Position numbers and translations under genes: made by a program. A stretch of 64,000 nt of DNA from Desulfocapsa sp. (GTDB lineage Bacteria; Desulfobacterota; Desulfobulbia; Desulfobulbales; Desulfocapsaceae). Under the pieces are notes generated by a model. That model made no database searches. It was not told where the DNA came from and worked only from the letters and a program-made list of their open reading frames with translations. Positions 49,775-61,011 of the stretch are shown piece after piece. Each line of letters opens with the position of its first letter. The first letter of the stretch is position 1. The stretch is taken from assembly GCA_013792135.1 (NCBI GenBank), contig VMSP01000155.1, positions 1-64,000 of the forward strand, in the 5' to 3' direction.

Positions 49775-50004
49775 TTCAGGGAAAATTCCTCATTGGGAGA
49801 ATAGGGAGAATGCGTGACTGCCTAACGGTTAACAATTGCTTGCCCAAATTCCACGCAATACATATAGGCAGCTACGACAATGCAAAATGTACTTAACACT
49901 TTAATCATTATTGAAAAATTCAACAGTAACTTCCCCGTTAAATTTTATTTTCCTTGTTTAAGATAACGCAACCATCCATGAACTTAAGACTGATTATAAA
50001 CAGC

Positions 50005-51165
50005 TTATGCCATCCCAGCAATAAGGCGTTCAGCCTCAAATCGTGCACTGGCATCTGCAGCCAAGATATCCTCTAGAGAATCTTCGCTCCCACTCTGCAC
50101 CTTCTCCAAAACTATGGAAACAGTTTCAACAATACCAGGGAAAGTGAGCCTGCCCCCAAGAAAAGCCTCTACCGCCACTTCATTGGCAGCATTGAGGACC
50201 GCAGGCATCACTCCTCCTTGTCGAAGGGCATGGAAGGCCAGGGACAGGGCCGGGAAACGGTCATAGTCAGGCTCAAAAAATTGCAGATTACCGCACTGAG
50301 AGAGCTGGAGAGGTTTGAGGGCCAAGGGCAGTCGTTTGGGATAGGAAAGGGCGTAGGCTATAGGGATGCGCATGTCAGGAATCCCCAATTGGGCCACTAC
50401 TGATCCATCCTGAAATTCCACCAGGGAATGCACAATGGACTGCGGATGGACCACTACCTCAATGGAATCAACCGAAACATCAAAGAGCCATCTGGCCTCA
50501 ATCACTTCAAGCCCTTTATTCATGAGGGTTGCAGAGTCAATAGAGATCTTCCGTCCCATACTCCAGTTTGGATGGGCCAGAGCCTGATCCGGAGTTACCT
50601 CTTGCAGATCCTCTGCTTTTTTGCCCAGGAACGGACCGCCGGAGGCAGTAAGGATAATCTTGGCCACATCCTCCTTGCGCCCAGCCTCCAGCGCCTGAAA
50701 AATGGCACTATGCTCCGAATCCACAGGCAACAGCTGAATGCCCTTGCGCCGGGCAGCAGACATAACCAGTTTGCCGGCCATGACCAGAGTTTCCTTATTG
50801 GCAAGCCCAATATCCTTCCCAGCCTCAATGGCCGCAAGGGTCGGCAACAATCCAGCTGCACCGACAATGGCCGAGACGGTCATGGCAGCAGAGTCCAAAG
50901 ATGCCACCTGAATGTTCCCCTTAGTTCCCCAGACAATCCGGCCATGGTAGCTCTCAGGCAGAAGGGCCTTCAACTGATCGGCATGTTCTTCATCGAGCAC
51001 GGAAAGCAGTTCAGGGGAGAACTCAAGGGCCTGCTGACTTAACAGATCAACATTCCTCCCTGCGGCAAGCCCGGCTATAGCGTACTGGCTTGGAAACTTC
51101 CTGACCACATCAAGTACCCCTTTGCCTATAGAGCCAGTCGATCCTAAGAGAGCAAGATATTTCAT
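50005..51165 (-). CDS. dxr: 1-deoxy-D-xylulose-5-phosphate reductoisomerase
   Basis: [49 protein letters not shown]. Confidence 0.96.
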   Translation of the reverse strand: MKYLALLGSTGSIGKGVLDVVRKFPSQYAIAGLAAGRNVDLLSQQALEFSPELLSVLDEEHADQLKALLPESYHGRIVWGTKGNIQVASLDSAAMTVSAIVGAAGLLPTLAAIEAGKDIGLANKETLVMAGKLVMSAARRKGIQLLPVDSEHSAIFQALEAGRKEDVAKIILTASGGPFLGKKAEDLQEVTPDQALAHPNWSMGRKISIDSATLMNKGLEVIEARWLFDVSVDSIEVVVHPQSIVHSLVEFQDGSVVAQLGIPDMRIPIAYALSYPKRLPLALKPLQLSQCGNLQFFEPDYDRFPALSLAFHALRQGGVMPAVLNAANEVAVEAFLGGRLTFPGIVETVSIVLEKVQSGSEDSLEDILAADASARFEAERLIAGMA

Positions 51166-51974
51166 GGGGCCACCACAGAGGAACTCTGATAAAAAACCAA
51201 CAGATAATAGAAAACGGGACCGGCAAACAGCAAAGAATCCACCCGATCCAGGACACCGCCATGCCCGCCTAAGAGAGTCCCGGAGTCTTTGGTTCCAGTT
51301 GCCCTTTTAATAATTGACTCGGTAAGATCACCGACAATTCCAATACCGGCCAGAAGGATCGCTGCGGGTATCAAGAAGAACAAACTCACCTGCAAGCGCA
51401 GAAGTATGGCCACAAGCACAGCCACGGCAACACCGGCAACAAGACCACCAATGGCCCCTTCAATAGTTTTTTTAGGACTTACCAACGGACAAAGTTTATG
51501 TTTTCCCAGGGCACGCCCGCAATAATAGGCCCCGGAATCCGATCCTGCCGTAATGGCAGTAAGCACCAAAATCCAACTACTGCCCTCCGGCAATAGGTAG
51601 AGCAGCAACAGATGGGCCGCCAGAAACCCGACATAGGTCACACCAAAGAAGGCACGGCTAAAAAACAGCAACGGATCTTGCAGCTGGCTGTAATAATAAA
51701 GGATATAGAAACTCAGAAGAAGAATCGACAGGAGAAGGCCGCCTGTGATCCCTAGAGAAGGAACATAAGCAACGCTCAAAGAAGGAAGGAGTGCAAGTAT
51801 TGCCAAAAAAATACGAAAAGTTCTATCCTTCTCGGGAAAAGCCATCCTGGCATATTCCTGCGCACCAATCCAGATTACCAGGGCCATTACCAGAAAGAAT
51901 GGCAGAAAGGAACCATAAAGGAGCAGGAGCAACCAACAGGCGACAAGGGCCAGACCAGGAATCAATCGATTCAT
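51162..51974 (-). CDS. cdsA: Phosphatidate cytidylyltransferase
   Basis: [68 protein letters not shown]. Confidence 0.95.
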   Translation of the reverse strand: MNRLIPGLALVACWLLLLLYGSFLPFFLVMALVIWIGAQEYARMAFPEKDRTFRIFLAILALLPSLSVAYVPSLGITGGLLLSILLLSFYILYYYSQLQDPLLFFSRAFFGVTYVGFLAAHLLLLYLLPEGSSWILVLTAITAGSDSGAYYCGRALGKHKLCPLVSPKKTIEGAIGGLVAGVAVAVLVAILLRLQVSLFFLIPAAILLAGIGIVGDLTESIIKRATGTKDSGTLLGGHGGVLDRVDSLLFAGPVFYYLLVFYQSSSVVAP

Positions 51975-52053
51975 ATTTTTTTATAAAAGCACAATACCAG
52001 ATAATCCAGACAGTACTTTCATCCTGTAATGTACCGGAAAGCCGATACGGCTG

Positions 52054-52800
52054 TTAATCATTATTCAACTGGGAACTGATCCTGCCAAAACGTCGCTCTC
52101 GCTGCTGGAAGTCGGCAATGGCCTGCAGAAAAGCAGCAGACCGAAAATCCGGCCACATCACATCGGTAAAATGAATTTCGCTATACGATACCTGCCAGAG
52201 GAGGAAATTTGACAACCTGGCTTCTCCACCTGTACGAATCAAAAGATCAGGATCAACCATCCCTGCCGTATCCAGATAATTACTGATCAGCTCCTCATCA
52301 ATATTCTCAGTACTGAGATTTCCTGCTGCACAGGCCGCCGCTATCTTACGCACCGCTCTGGTCAACTCCGATCGCGACCCGTAACTGAGGGCAAGATTCA
52401 GAACCAGTTTATTGTTGAGAGCTGTCTCAGTTTTAGCATGCTCCAGAACTTCTTGCACTTCCACCGGCAGACGTCCCAGCTCACCAATACAGGTGAAACG
52501 AATATTTTTCTGTAACATCCTGGAAAGTTCAGTCTGCACATAATTCTTCAAAAAAGACATCAGGCCACTTACTTCACTGGCAGGTCGTTTCCAATTTTCT
52601 GAAGAAAAAGCATACAGGGTCAAAATCTCAACCCCAATTTCCCGAGCTGCCTCCACCACCTCCCGAACCGAATCGACCCCAGCCTTATGCCCCAAAAGAC
52701 GGGGTTGATGTCGCCGCTGAGCCCAACGGCCGTTCCCATCCATAATAATGGCCACATGACGAGGAATGCGTGCGGGATCAATAAGGGGATTTTGAGACAT
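52054..52800 (-). CDS. uppS: Isoprenyl (undecaprenyl) diphosphate synthase
   Basis: HVAIIMDGNGRWA; TLYAFSSENWKRP; DLLIRTGGEARLSNFLLWQ. Confidence 0.96.
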   Translation of the reverse strand: MSQNPLIDPARIPRHVAIIMDGNGRWAQRRHQPRLLGHKAGVDSVREVVEAAREIGVEILTLYAFSSENWKRPASEVSGLMSFLKNYVQTELSRMLQKNIRFTCIGELGRLPVEVQEVLEHAKTETALNNKLVLNLALSYGSRSELTRAVRKIAAACAAGNLSTENIDEELISNYLDTAGMVDPDLLIRTGGEARLSNFLLWQVSYSEIHFTDVMWPDFRSAAFLQAIADFQQRERRFGRISSQLNND

Positions 52801-52986
52801 AAGAAGTAGAAGACCTTAAAAGGCAAAGATGTCGGCAAAAGAGATCATTATTATTTATTTCTGCCATTCAATAATCAAGTGATTAAGCCGCTAAAAAAAT
52901 AACATTAACATTAAATAAACAGGAACGGCTTAAGGAGCCGTCACGAAATTGATATAAATAATGGCCATGTTATTTCGTAAAGGTTC

Positions 52987-53544
52987 CTAAACCTCCATCA
53001 CCTCTTTTTCCTTGGCAGCGGTAATCGTATCGATCAATTTCATAGACGCATCTGTCTTCTGTTGAGCCTCATCCTGAAGCTTAAACAGATCATCTTCCGA
53101 TATTTCCTTATCTTTTTTATGTTTCTTCAGAACATCGATGGCCTCACGACGAATATTACGAACAGACACTCGAATTTCTTCAGCAATTTTTTTGACCAGT
53201 TTCACCATCTCCTTTCTGCGTTCCTCAGTAAGCTGGGGAATAGATAGACGGATCATCTTGCCATCATTGGCAGGGGTCAAGCCAACATCAGATTTAAGAA
53301 TGGCTTTCTCGATTGCGGGCAGCATCTGAGGATCCCACGGGGTAATGACAATCATTCGACTCTCTGGGATAGTCATGGAACCAACTTGATTCAAAGGCAT
53401 GACACTACCGTATGCATTCACAGAGATCCCCTCCAGCAAGGCAAGAGAGGCTCGCCCTGTACGCACCTTGGAAAGTTCATGCCTGAAGGCCTCAATACTC
53501 TTCTCTATCTTGTCATCCATTTCCGCTAATATGTCATCACTCAT
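52987..53544 (-). CDS. frr: Ribosome recycling factor
   Basis: EAFRHELSKVRTGRASLALLEGISVNAYG; start set at MSDDILAEMD. Confidence 0.96.
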   Translation of the reverse strand: MSDDILAEMDDKIEKSIEAFRHELSKVRTGRASLALLEGISVNAYGSVMPLNQVGSMTIPESRMIVITPWDPQMLPAIEKAILKSDVGLTPANDGKMIRLSIPQLTEERRKEMVKLVKKIAEEIRVSVRNIRREAIDVLKKHKKDKEISEDDLFKLQDEAQQKTDASMKLIDTITAAKEKEVMEV

Positions 53545-53687
53545 CTGCAAATCTCCCGCTTCGTAAATATCATCTGTTATAAACTTAGAAGCCGTTACGA
53601 AATAACAAGGACTTTTCAAACTGTTTCGTTACGGCTCATTATGCTGTTTTGGCCATTCAAAAAGCCACGATATTCATTTACAACGGC

Positions 53688-54401
53688 TTAAACTGTGACC
53701 AGAGTTCCTACCTGTTCTCCACAAATAGCCTTCAGAATATTCCCCTGTATATTCATATTCAACACCAGAATTGGTTTATTATCATCCCGGGCCAAGGCGA
53801 TACCGGCAGCATCCATGACACGTAGTCCCTTCTGCAGGACGTCGTCATAGGTCAAGCGATTAAATTTTACGGCATCAGGTGATCCAACAGGATCTTTATC
53901 ATAGATGCCATCAACCTTGGTGGCTTTAATCACGATATCAGCATCAATCTCAAGTGCCCTGAGCACTCCGGCTGAATCAGTAGTAAAAAAAGGATTACCC
54001 GTACCTCCGGCAAAAATAACGACCCGACCTTTTTCAAGATGCCGGGTGGCTCGACGTCTGATATAAGACTCACAGACCGATGGCATGGGAATAGCAGACA
54101 TCACTCTGGTAACGACACCAACCCTCTCAAGGGCATCCTGCAGGGCCAGACTGTTAATCACCGTTGCCAGCATTCCCATATTATCAGCAGTGCTTCGATC
54201 CATCCCCTTACTTGCTCCGGCAATACCCCTGAATATATTGCCCGCACCAATCACCACTCCAGGCTCAACACCGAGGGCAACCAATTCTTTTATCTCACTC
54301 GCAACATAATTAATGACACCAGTATTAATGCCAAAGGAATCTTCGCCCATCAAGGCCTCGCCACTCAGTTTCAGCAAAATTCTTTTATATTGTATCTGCA
54401 T
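53688..54401 (-). CDS. pyrH: UMP kinase
   Basis: [50 protein letters not shown]. Confidence 0.97.
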   Translation of the reverse strand: MQIQYKRILLKLSGEALMGEDSFGINTGVINYVASEIKELVALGVEPGVVIGAGNIFRGIAGASKGMDRSTADNMGMLATVINSLALQDALERVGVVTRVMSAIPMPSVCESYIRRRATRHLEKGRVVIFAGGTGNPFFTTDSAGVLRALEIDADIVIKATKVDGIYDKDPVGSPDAVKFNRLTYDDVLQKGLRVMDAAGIALARDDNKPILVLNMNIQGNILKAICGEQVGTLVTV

Positions 54402-54547
54402 GAATAGATCCTTTGCATTTCGACAAATGCATGATAAAGGCGGGAGAAGAAGGCAGGTCTATATTAAAAAAATAAGACCATTTTCCAAAAGGAGGCTGAT
54501 CAATAAAAGACAAGGCTGTTATTGATCAGGGCAACAGGACCTACTAC

Positions 54548-55141
54548 TTACACACCAACTTGAAAACGGGCGAAACGCTTGATAGAAACATTTTCACCCA
54601 TCTTCCCAACAAGTTCAGTCAACATATCCTGAATACTCTTCTCAGGATTTTTTACAAATTGCTGTTCAAGCAAACAAATTTCAGAAAGAAAACGATCAAT
54701 CTTGCCGGCAACCATCTTTTCCGCAATATTTTCAGGCTTTCCGGACTCAATGGCCTGCTGCACATATATTTGACGCTCTCTTTCAACAATATCAGCAGGG
54801 ACATCATCTCTGGACAGCGAAACAGGATTGGAGGCAGCTATGTGCATAGCAACATCACGGGCAAACGCCAGGAAGTCATCGGTCTTTGCAACGAAATCGG
54901 TCTCGCAGTTTAATTCCACCATAACGCCCAACTTACCACCGGCATGGATATAGGTTTCAACAACACCTTCACTAGTGGCTCGACCTGCCCTTTTAGCGGC
55001 AATCGCGAGGCCTTTCTGACGCAAAAAGTCAACAGCCTTTTCCATGTCTCCTGCATTTTCGCTCAAAGCCTTCTTACAATCCATCATCCCTGCACCTGTT
55101 TTATCACGCAGGTCCTTTACCATCTGACTTGTAATATTCAT
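54548..55141 (-). CDS. tsf: Translation elongation factor Ts
   Basis: VKDLRDKTGAGMMDCKKALSENAGDMEKAVDFLRQKGLA; ELNCETDFVAK. Confidence 0.97.
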   Translation of the reverse strand: MNITSQMVKDLRDKTGAGMMDCKKALSENAGDMEKAVDFLRQKGLAIAAKRAGRATSEGVVETYIHAGGKLGVMVELNCETDFVAKTDDFLAFARDVAMHIAASNPVSLSRDDVPADIVERERQIYVQQAIESGKPENIAEKMVAGKIDRFLSEICLLEQQFVKNPEKSIQDMLTELVGKMGENVSIKRFARFQVGV

Positions 55142-55324
55142 TCCAAACCTCCTTATATTAAACCTTAAAACATATTTCCAATCTCATTAATAACAGAGAG
55201 CAACATAAAGCTGAGATAGTGAATCTATAAAAATCAATTGCGGATAAAGCAAAGGGGCAGTCAAGTAGACAGCCCCTTCGAAAAAAACTGACAAAAAAAC
55301 ACCAGTCAAGGTGTCAAGTCGTGA

Positions 55325-56179
55325 TTATTGTTCAGTTTCAGCAGTTTGTCCCATTTCAGAACCAGCATCACCCATGGCAGCCGCCAGAGCTTCATCAGAT
55401 GCAGCATCACCATCAAGTGAAGCTTGACCTGCAAGAACCGATTCGGCAATACAGGAGACGACCAATCTGAGAGAACGCAGAGAATCATCATTTCCTGGAA
55501 TCATAAAATCAATACCATCCGGATCACAGTTGGTATCAGCAAGGGCAACCACAGGAATATTTAATTTCTGGGCCTCACTTACCGCAATCGACTCCTTCTT
55601 AGGATCAACAATAAAAAGGACGGAAGGAAGCTTTCTCATGTTCTTGATACCACCAACATTCCGCTCCAACTTAGTTCTTTCCTTTTCCATGAGACCAATT
55701 TCTTTTTTAGGAAAACGTTGAATAGAACCATCTTCCTGCATAGACTCAATCAACTTCAAGCGATCAACACTATTTTTAATGGTTTGAAAGTTGGTCATCA
55801 TTCCACCAAGCCAACGATGATCAACATAATACATATTACAACGTTTAGCCTCATCCTGAACTATTGCCTGAGCTTGTCTCTTGGTACCGACAAAGAGAAT
55901 GGATCCACCTTTGGCAATTTCCTTGCTAATAAAATCACACGCAGTATCAAACATACGCTTGGTCTTATCCAGGTTGATAATATAAATACCGTTACGGGGT
56001 CCATAGATATAAGGTTTCATCTTTGGATTCCAACGACGAGTCTGATGACCAAAATGCAGGCCAGCCTGTAACATTTCTTTAACTGTAGCGAATGACATTT
56101 CTTCTCCGTTTTCTGGTTTAACCTCCACCCCTGATTTATCACTTTTGAGCGTTACAACGCTCATTATGACACCAGGCAC
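55325..56179 (-). CDS. rpsB: 30S ribosomal protein S2 (start uncertain; possible N-terminal extension)
   Basis: [38 protein letters not shown]; alternative starts at MSVVTL or MSFATV. Confidence 0.95.
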   Translation of the reverse strand: MPGVIMSVVTLKSDKSGVEVKPENGEEMSFATVKEMLQAGLHFGHQTRRWNPKMKPYIYGPRNGIYIINLDKTKRMFDTACDFISKEIAKGGSILFVGTKRQAQAIVQDEAKRCNMYYVDHRWLGGMMTNFQTIKNSVDRLKLIESMQEDGSIQRFPKKEIGLMEKERTKLERNVGGIKNMRKLPSVLFIVDPKKESIAVSEAQKLNIPVVALADTNCDPDGIDFMIPGNDDSLRSLRLVVSCIAESVLAGQASLDGDAASDEALAAAMGDAGSEMGQTAETEQ

Positions 56180-56327
56180 TGCAAGGGGTGTGTGTATTTC
56201 ATACTCATTATTTCACTATCACAAACATTGAGATAGTCCCTCAACAAACCAACATTACTTTTTACCATGAAAAATCTATTTTTGCAACTTATCAAAATCA
56301 CAAAAAAAGAATCGTCAAAAAAAAAAA

Positions 56328-57092
56328 TTAACGACGCATCAAGGACGAGGTTCCTGTCAAAAACAATTTCAACCAATCAAAACCAAACTGAAGCAAAGCA
56401 GTATCATCTATCTGAATACGATCTTTTTGATCTTTGGTGAGACGGAACTGATCAAACAAATGTTTCCGGTGGGCCAATGACCTGAATCCATCAACGTCAT
56501 AACAGACCATAAACGCCATTTGCTGCTTAGGACCACCACTCCCCTCACCTTTCCATGGATTTAAAGAAAAAATGGTATCAAGTTCGGTCCAGCGATCATT
56601 CATGCCATTATAGTCCTGAAGTTGCTGATCTCGAATCCATTGGGTAACAGAATAAAATTTCTCTTCCTTATGCCCCAGGCAATATGCATGATCAGTTAAA
56701 AAATAATAATCTCTGGAACGACCACGCGCCAGCAATCGATCAACTGCCCTTTCAAGAGGATATGTTCGACAGGCAGATGGCCTGTCATGATATACTGAAC
56801 ACCCACCTTCTGCGAGGAAAGGACAGCTTTTTTCTTCATCATTATTAAGTTTCAACATAACAGCAGGGAAATATGGATGGCTCCCTTTTACTAGGCGCGT
56901 ATAGAGACGCATAAATGACTCAGAATCAATTTTCAAACTTTTTTTAAGGCGTACAATATCATAAGGGTAGAGGAACATGTCCACATTTTTACAACATGAC
57001 ATATAGCATTGAACGCCTGCATGACAAGAAAACTGAAATTTTTCTATCCCAAGTGGTACCATACCCTCAGGAAATTCTTTTTTACTGTTCAT
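56328..57092 (-). CDS. YkgJ-family cysteine cluster protein
   Basis: CMSCCKNVDMFLYPYDIVRLKKSL; CPFLAEGGCSVYHDRPSACRTYPLER. Confidence 0.85.
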   Translation of the reverse strand: MNSKKEFPEGMVPLGIEKFQFSCHAGVQCYMSCCKNVDMFLYPYDIVRLKKSLKIDSESFMRLYTRLVKGSHPYFPAVMLKLNNDEEKSCPFLAEGGCSVYHDRPSACRTYPLERAVDRLLARGRSRDYYFLTDHAYCLGHKEEKFYSVTQWIRDQQLQDYNGMNDRWTELDTIFSLNPWKGEGSGGPKQQMAFMVCYDVDGFRSLAHRKHLFDQFRLTKDQKDRIQIDDTALLQFGFDWLKLFLTGTSSLMRR

Positions 57093-57152
57093 ATATTATT
57101 TGGCAATGAAAAGACGAGGAGAGGTTGTCACAAAACAACCCGTACATAACAA

Positions 57153-57190
57153 TAAAAAAAAAGCTGACATGAATAAATCCATGTCAGCTT
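57153..57190 (-). terminator. Rho-independent terminator after rplQ
   Basis: AAGCTGACATG-n8-CATGTCAGCTT; U-run on minus-strand RNA. Confidence 0.85.
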
Positions 57191-57330
57191 CACAATAACG
57201 TATCTTTTTAATTCATTCTTGCATATCGACTCAAATATTATAAGTTGAATAGAAAAAAATATCTATTTTCAAACTATATTGTTCTTTGTCTGCAATTGTG
57301 GCAAAGAGTCTAAATGCGCTAAGGCAAAAA

Positions 57331-57717
57331 TCAATTATCAGACTGAACTTCGATATTTTCTTGATAGCCGACAAGTTCAAGAATTGCCATGGCTGCAGCA
57401 TCTCCCTGACGAACACCAGTTTGAATAATGCGGGTATATCCACCATTACGATCAGCAAATTGCAAATGAATAACATCAAAAAGTTTTGCTACTACATCTT
57501 TACTACGAATAAAACTCAAAGCCTGACGTTTTGAATGCAAATCACCTTTTTTGGCAAGAGTGATCATCTTATCCGCAAGTCGACGTGCCTCTTTTGCTTT
57601 AGGAGTCGTCGTAACAATTCTTTCATGCTCAAAAAGAGAAGTAATCATATTTCTAAACATTGCTTTACGATGAGAAGATGTACGCCCTAGTTTTCTGCCT
57701 GATTTCCTATGTCTCAT
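57331..57717 (-). CDS. rplQ: 50S ribosomal protein L17
   Basis: [37 protein letters not shown]. Confidence 0.97.
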   Translation of the reverse strand: MRHRKSGRKLGRTSSHRKAMFRNMITSLFEHERIVTTTPKAKEARRLADKMITLAKKGDLHSKRQALSFIRSKDVVAKLFDVIHLQFADRNGGYTRIIQTGVRQGDAAAMAILELVGYQENIEVQSDN

Positions 57718-57786
57718 TGATTCATCCTCAATACTACCCTATAGATAGTATAGATATAATTTATCTACTTCCGTTATATATAATGC

Positions 57787-58827
57787 CTATTCCAGCTCAT
57801 CAGGCTTACTTTCAATCTCAGGGGCGGTCCAGTTCTCAAACTTTAATCCAAGTGTAAGACCTCTCTCGGAAAGTAACGCCTTAATTTCATTTAAGGATTT
57901 ACGACCAAAATTTTTAGTCTTCAACATTTCCTGATCTGTTTTCTGACAAAGTTCACCAATAAAATTTATATCAGCATTCTTCAAACAATTGGCAGATCGA
58001 ACAGAAAGTTCTAAATCCTCAACAGGCTGATTCAAAAATTCATTTTCTGTATCATCCTCTTTTTCATTAACTACAGCCTCAGGTTCAGCAGTACCTTCAT
58101 CAAAATTGATAAAGATAGTCATCTGCTCCTTGAGAATCTTAGCAGCAAAAGCCAAGGCATTCTCCGGCTTTATACTTCCATCAGTTTCTATCTCAAGTGT
58201 CAGCTTATCATAATCAGTCTGTTGCCCGACACGTGCCTGAGAAACTTTATATTGTATCTGTTTAACAGGAGTAAAAATAGCATCAATGGGTATCTGGCCT
58301 ATGGCAAGATTCTCTTTTGACTGTTTTTCGGCAGGTTGATACCCTTTACCCCATTCGACTGTCAACTCGGCATAAAATCGAGTTTTTCCAGTAAGGGTAC
58401 AAAGCAGCTGGTCACTATTCATGACCTCTACAAATGAAGAACCTTTAATATCTGCAGCAGTTACAGCCCCAGGACCACTTTTATCAATTATTACAGTCTG
58501 AGACTCTGCATTATTCAGCTTCAGCCGAACCTGCTTGAGATTTAATATTATCTCACTGACATCTTCAACAACATCCTTCATGGATGTAAATTCATGAAGA
58601 GCACCCTCAATTTTAACGGTTGTAATTGCTGCACCCTGTATCGATGACAGTAAAATACGTCGAAGAGAATTACCAACAGTCGTAGCAAATCCTCTTTCTA
58701 GAGGCTGACAAACAAATTTACCGTACGTCTCAGTATGTTTAGATTTATCAACCTCTAATTTTTCAGGTTGAATCAGTTGACGCCAATTACGATAAAATGG
58801 GATTTTTTCTTCAGCAGTTTGGGTCAT
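57787..58827 (-). CDS. rpoA: DNA-directed RNA polymerase subunit alpha
   Basis: PLERGFATTVGNSLRRILLSSIQGAAIT; alpha-CTD ELSVRSANCLKNADINFIGEL. Confidence 0.97.
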   Translation of the reverse strand: MTQTAEEKIPFYRNWRQLIQPEKLEVDKSKHTETYGKFVCQPLERGFATTVGNSLRRILLSSIQGAAITTVKIEGALHEFTSMKDVVEDVSEIILNLKQVRLKLNNAESQTVIIDKSGPGAVTAADIKGSSFVEVMNSDQLLCTLTGKTRFYAELTVEWGKGYQPAEKQSKENLAIGQIPIDAIFTPVKQIQYKVSQARVGQQTDYDKLTLEIETDGSIKPENALAFAAKILKEQMTIFINFDEGTAEPEAVVNEKEDDTENEFLNQPVEDLELSVRSANCLKNADINFIGELCQKTDQEMLKTKNFGRKSLNEIKALLSERGLTLGLKFENWTAPEIESKPDELE

Positions 58828-58933
58828 ATAATTCCTTCTCTGCGCAACTATCTCTTATAAGAAAGTTCTTAATTTTGAACATCACGCAATATATCAACGT
58901 TTATATATTATCTTTAATATATGATGATCAGTA

Positions 58934-59001
58934 CATTAAAAAAGCGTTATTACACAAAACAGATAGATACTTTCTGTTTTGTGTAATAACTGAAAGTATC
59001 T
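58934..59001 (-). terminator. Terminator-like hairpin with alternative pairing between rpsD and rpoA (candidate attenuator)
   Basis: Minus-strand RNA GUUAUUACACAAAACAGA-n9-UCUGUUUUGUGUAAUAAC-GC-UUUUUU; upstream AGATACTTTC is complementary to GAAAGTATCT overlapping the loop. Confidence 0.75.
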
Positions 59002-59019
59002 ATAAAAAAACCAGAACAA

Positions 59020-59649
59020 TTATTTAGAATAAAGCTCAACGATAAGATGTTCTTGGATTGGCATGGTAAGCTCCTCTCGATTAGGCAGGGTCTTAACTGT
59101 AGCCTTAAAATTATCCTTATCCAATTCAAGCCAGCTTGGAACACCACGACGAGCTACTGCTTCTAAATTTTCTAATATAAAGGAATTCTTCCTACTTTTT
59201 TCCTTCACAGAAATCTCATCACCGGCCCCGACCAAAAAGGAAGGAATATTGACTTTTTTGCCATTTACCAGGATATGACTGTGCAAAACAAACTGCCTGG
59301 CTTGATTTCGTGATGATGCAAGACCTATACGAAAAATTGTATTATCCAACCTTCTTTCAAGGTTAACCAACAGATTTTCACCGGTAACACCTTTCTGCTG
59401 ATCAGCTTTGTGAAAACAAATACGGAACTGTGCTTCCAAAACACCATACATGTTTTTAACTTTTTGTTTCTCTCTTAACTGAAGGGCATAATCTGAAACT
59501 TTCTTAAATCGTGCTTGTCCATGTTGACCAGGACCAAAAGCACGACGCTCAAATGAACATTTATCAGAATAACACCTATCACCCTTCAAGTATAACTTAA
59601 GGTTTTCACGCCTGCAACGACGACATGCCGCACCTATATCTCTTGCCAC
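59020..59649 (-). CDS. rpsD: 30S ribosomal protein S4
   Basis: [18 protein letters not shown]...[35 protein letters not shown]. Confidence 0.97.
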   Translation of the reverse strand: MARDIGAACRRCRRENLKLYLKGDRCYSDKCSFERRAFGPGQHGQARFKKVSDYALQLREKQKVKNMYGVLEAQFRICFHKADQQKGVTGENLLVNLERRLDNTIFRIGLASSRNQARQFVLHSHILVNGKKVNIPSFLVGAGDEISVKEKSRKNSFILENLEAVARRGVPSWLELDKDNFKATVKTLPNREELTMPIQEHLIVELYSK

Positions 59650-59708
59650 TTAGTCCTCCATCCTGATCTATAATTTAATTAAATGTACAACTATAACGTT
59701 AATCGCGC

Positions 59709-60107
59709 TTAAACACGACGACGTTTTGGAGGTTTGCAACCATTATGGGGAACTGGAGTAACATCACAAATACGAGTCACCTCAAATCCAGTAGCAGCCA
59801 AGGCGCGCAAGGCAGCCTCTCGCCCAGGGCCTGGACCCTTAACTTTGACCTCAACTTTACGCATCCCATGGTCAGCAGCCTTTTGACTTGCTTCAGCGAG
59901 TGCATTCTGGGCTGCAAAAGGAGTACTTTTACGAGATCCCTTAAATCCTAAAATACCAGCACTGCACCAAGAAATTACATTCCCCTGTGTGTCTGATATG
60001 GTAACAATAGTATTGTTAAATGTTGAATAAATAAAAACAATACCTTCAGGAATATTCTTTTTGACTCTTTTTTTGTTGCGTGCACTAGCACGTTTCGCAC
60101 CGGCCAT
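59709..60107 (-). CDS. rpsK: 30S ribosomal protein S11
   Basis: [26 protein letters not shown]...[15 protein letters not shown]. Confidence 0.97.
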   Translation of the reverse strand: MAGAKRASARNKKRVKKNIPEGIVFIYSTFNNTIVTISDTQGNVISWCSAGILGFKGSRKSTPFAAQNALAEASQKAADHGMRKVEVKVKGPGPGREAALRALAATGFEVTRICDVTPVPHNGCKPPKRRRV

Positions 60108-60130
60108 TATATTACCTTTTTAATATTGAA

Positions 60131-60499
60131 TTACTTACGACGAGCAGCTGCTCCACGACGTGGGCCCTTACGAGTCCTGGCATTTGTTTTTGTTTTTTGC
60201 CCTCTACAAGGAAGCCCCATTCGATGACGTCTACCTCGATAACATCCAAGATCCATAAGTCTCTTGATATCCATAGAGACTTCTCGTCTTCGATCACCCT
60301 CTACCGTATATTCCTCTTCAATGATCATCCGGATACGGGTAACATCGTCACCACTCAGATCATCACTATTCATCGTGTAGGGTAGATCAGCCTTGTCAAG
60401 AATCTTTCTGGAAGATGTAAGCCCAATACCATGAATATAAGTAAGAGCACGGTCGATATGTTTATTTTTCGGAAGGTCAATTCCTGATAAGCGTGCCAA
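60131..60499 (-). CDS. rpsM: 30S ribosomal protein S13
   Basis: [26 protein letters not shown]...[28 protein letters not shown]. Confidence 0.97.
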   Translation of the reverse strand: MARLSGIDLPKNKHIDRALTYIHGIGLTSSRKILDKADLPYTMNSDDLSGDDVTRIRMIIEEEYTVEGDRRREVSMDIKRLMDLGCYRGRRHRMGLPCRGQKTKTNARTRKGPRRGAAARRK

Positions 60500-60568
60500 A
60501 ATTGTATCTCCTCAAGAGGTCTGTTGTTATATTAAGTTAACAATATAAATAAATTTAAGGAAAAGTAA

Positions 60569-60682
60569 TCAACCCTGACGTTGCTTATGCTTTTTAAGCT
60601 TACAAGAAACCCGGACAACACCATGGCGCTTAAATATTTTGCAATCACTACACATTTTTTTAACTGACGCACGTACTTTCAT
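60569..60682 (-). CDS. rpmJ: 50S ribosomal protein L36 (37 aa)
   Basis: [37 protein letters not shown]; below the ORF-track length cutoff. Confidence 0.95.
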   Translation of the reverse strand: MKVRASVKKMCSDCKIFKRHGVVRVSCKLKKHKQRQG

Positions 60683-60696
60683 AATAATATTTCTCT

Positions 60697-60933
60697 CTAT
60701 TTATTCTTTTTACCACCCTTCGCCCTGAAGGTAACTCTACCACGTGACAAATCATAGGGGGATAGTTCTATTGTTACCCGATCGCCAGGTAATATCTTGA
60801 TAAAATGCATTCTCATCTTGCCAGATATATGAGCTAACACTTTATGCCCATTATCCAACTCCACACGAAACATTGCGTTCGGCAGAGGTTCTATGATTGT
60901 ACCTTCGACCTCTATGGCCTCTTCTTTTGCCAT
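60697..60933 (-). CDS. infA: Translation initiation factor IF-1
   Basis: [70 protein letters not shown]. Confidence 0.97.
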   Translation of the reverse strand: MAKEEAIEVEGTIIEPLPNAMFRVELDNGHKVLAHISGKMRMHFIKILPGDRVTIELSPYDLSRGRVTFRAKGGKKNK

Positions 60934-61011
60934 TCCATTACCTATGATTTCATTAAAAAATTGAAATCAAAAAATTTTAGATATAATACACTTCAATTCA
61001 AAAGAGAAGTA

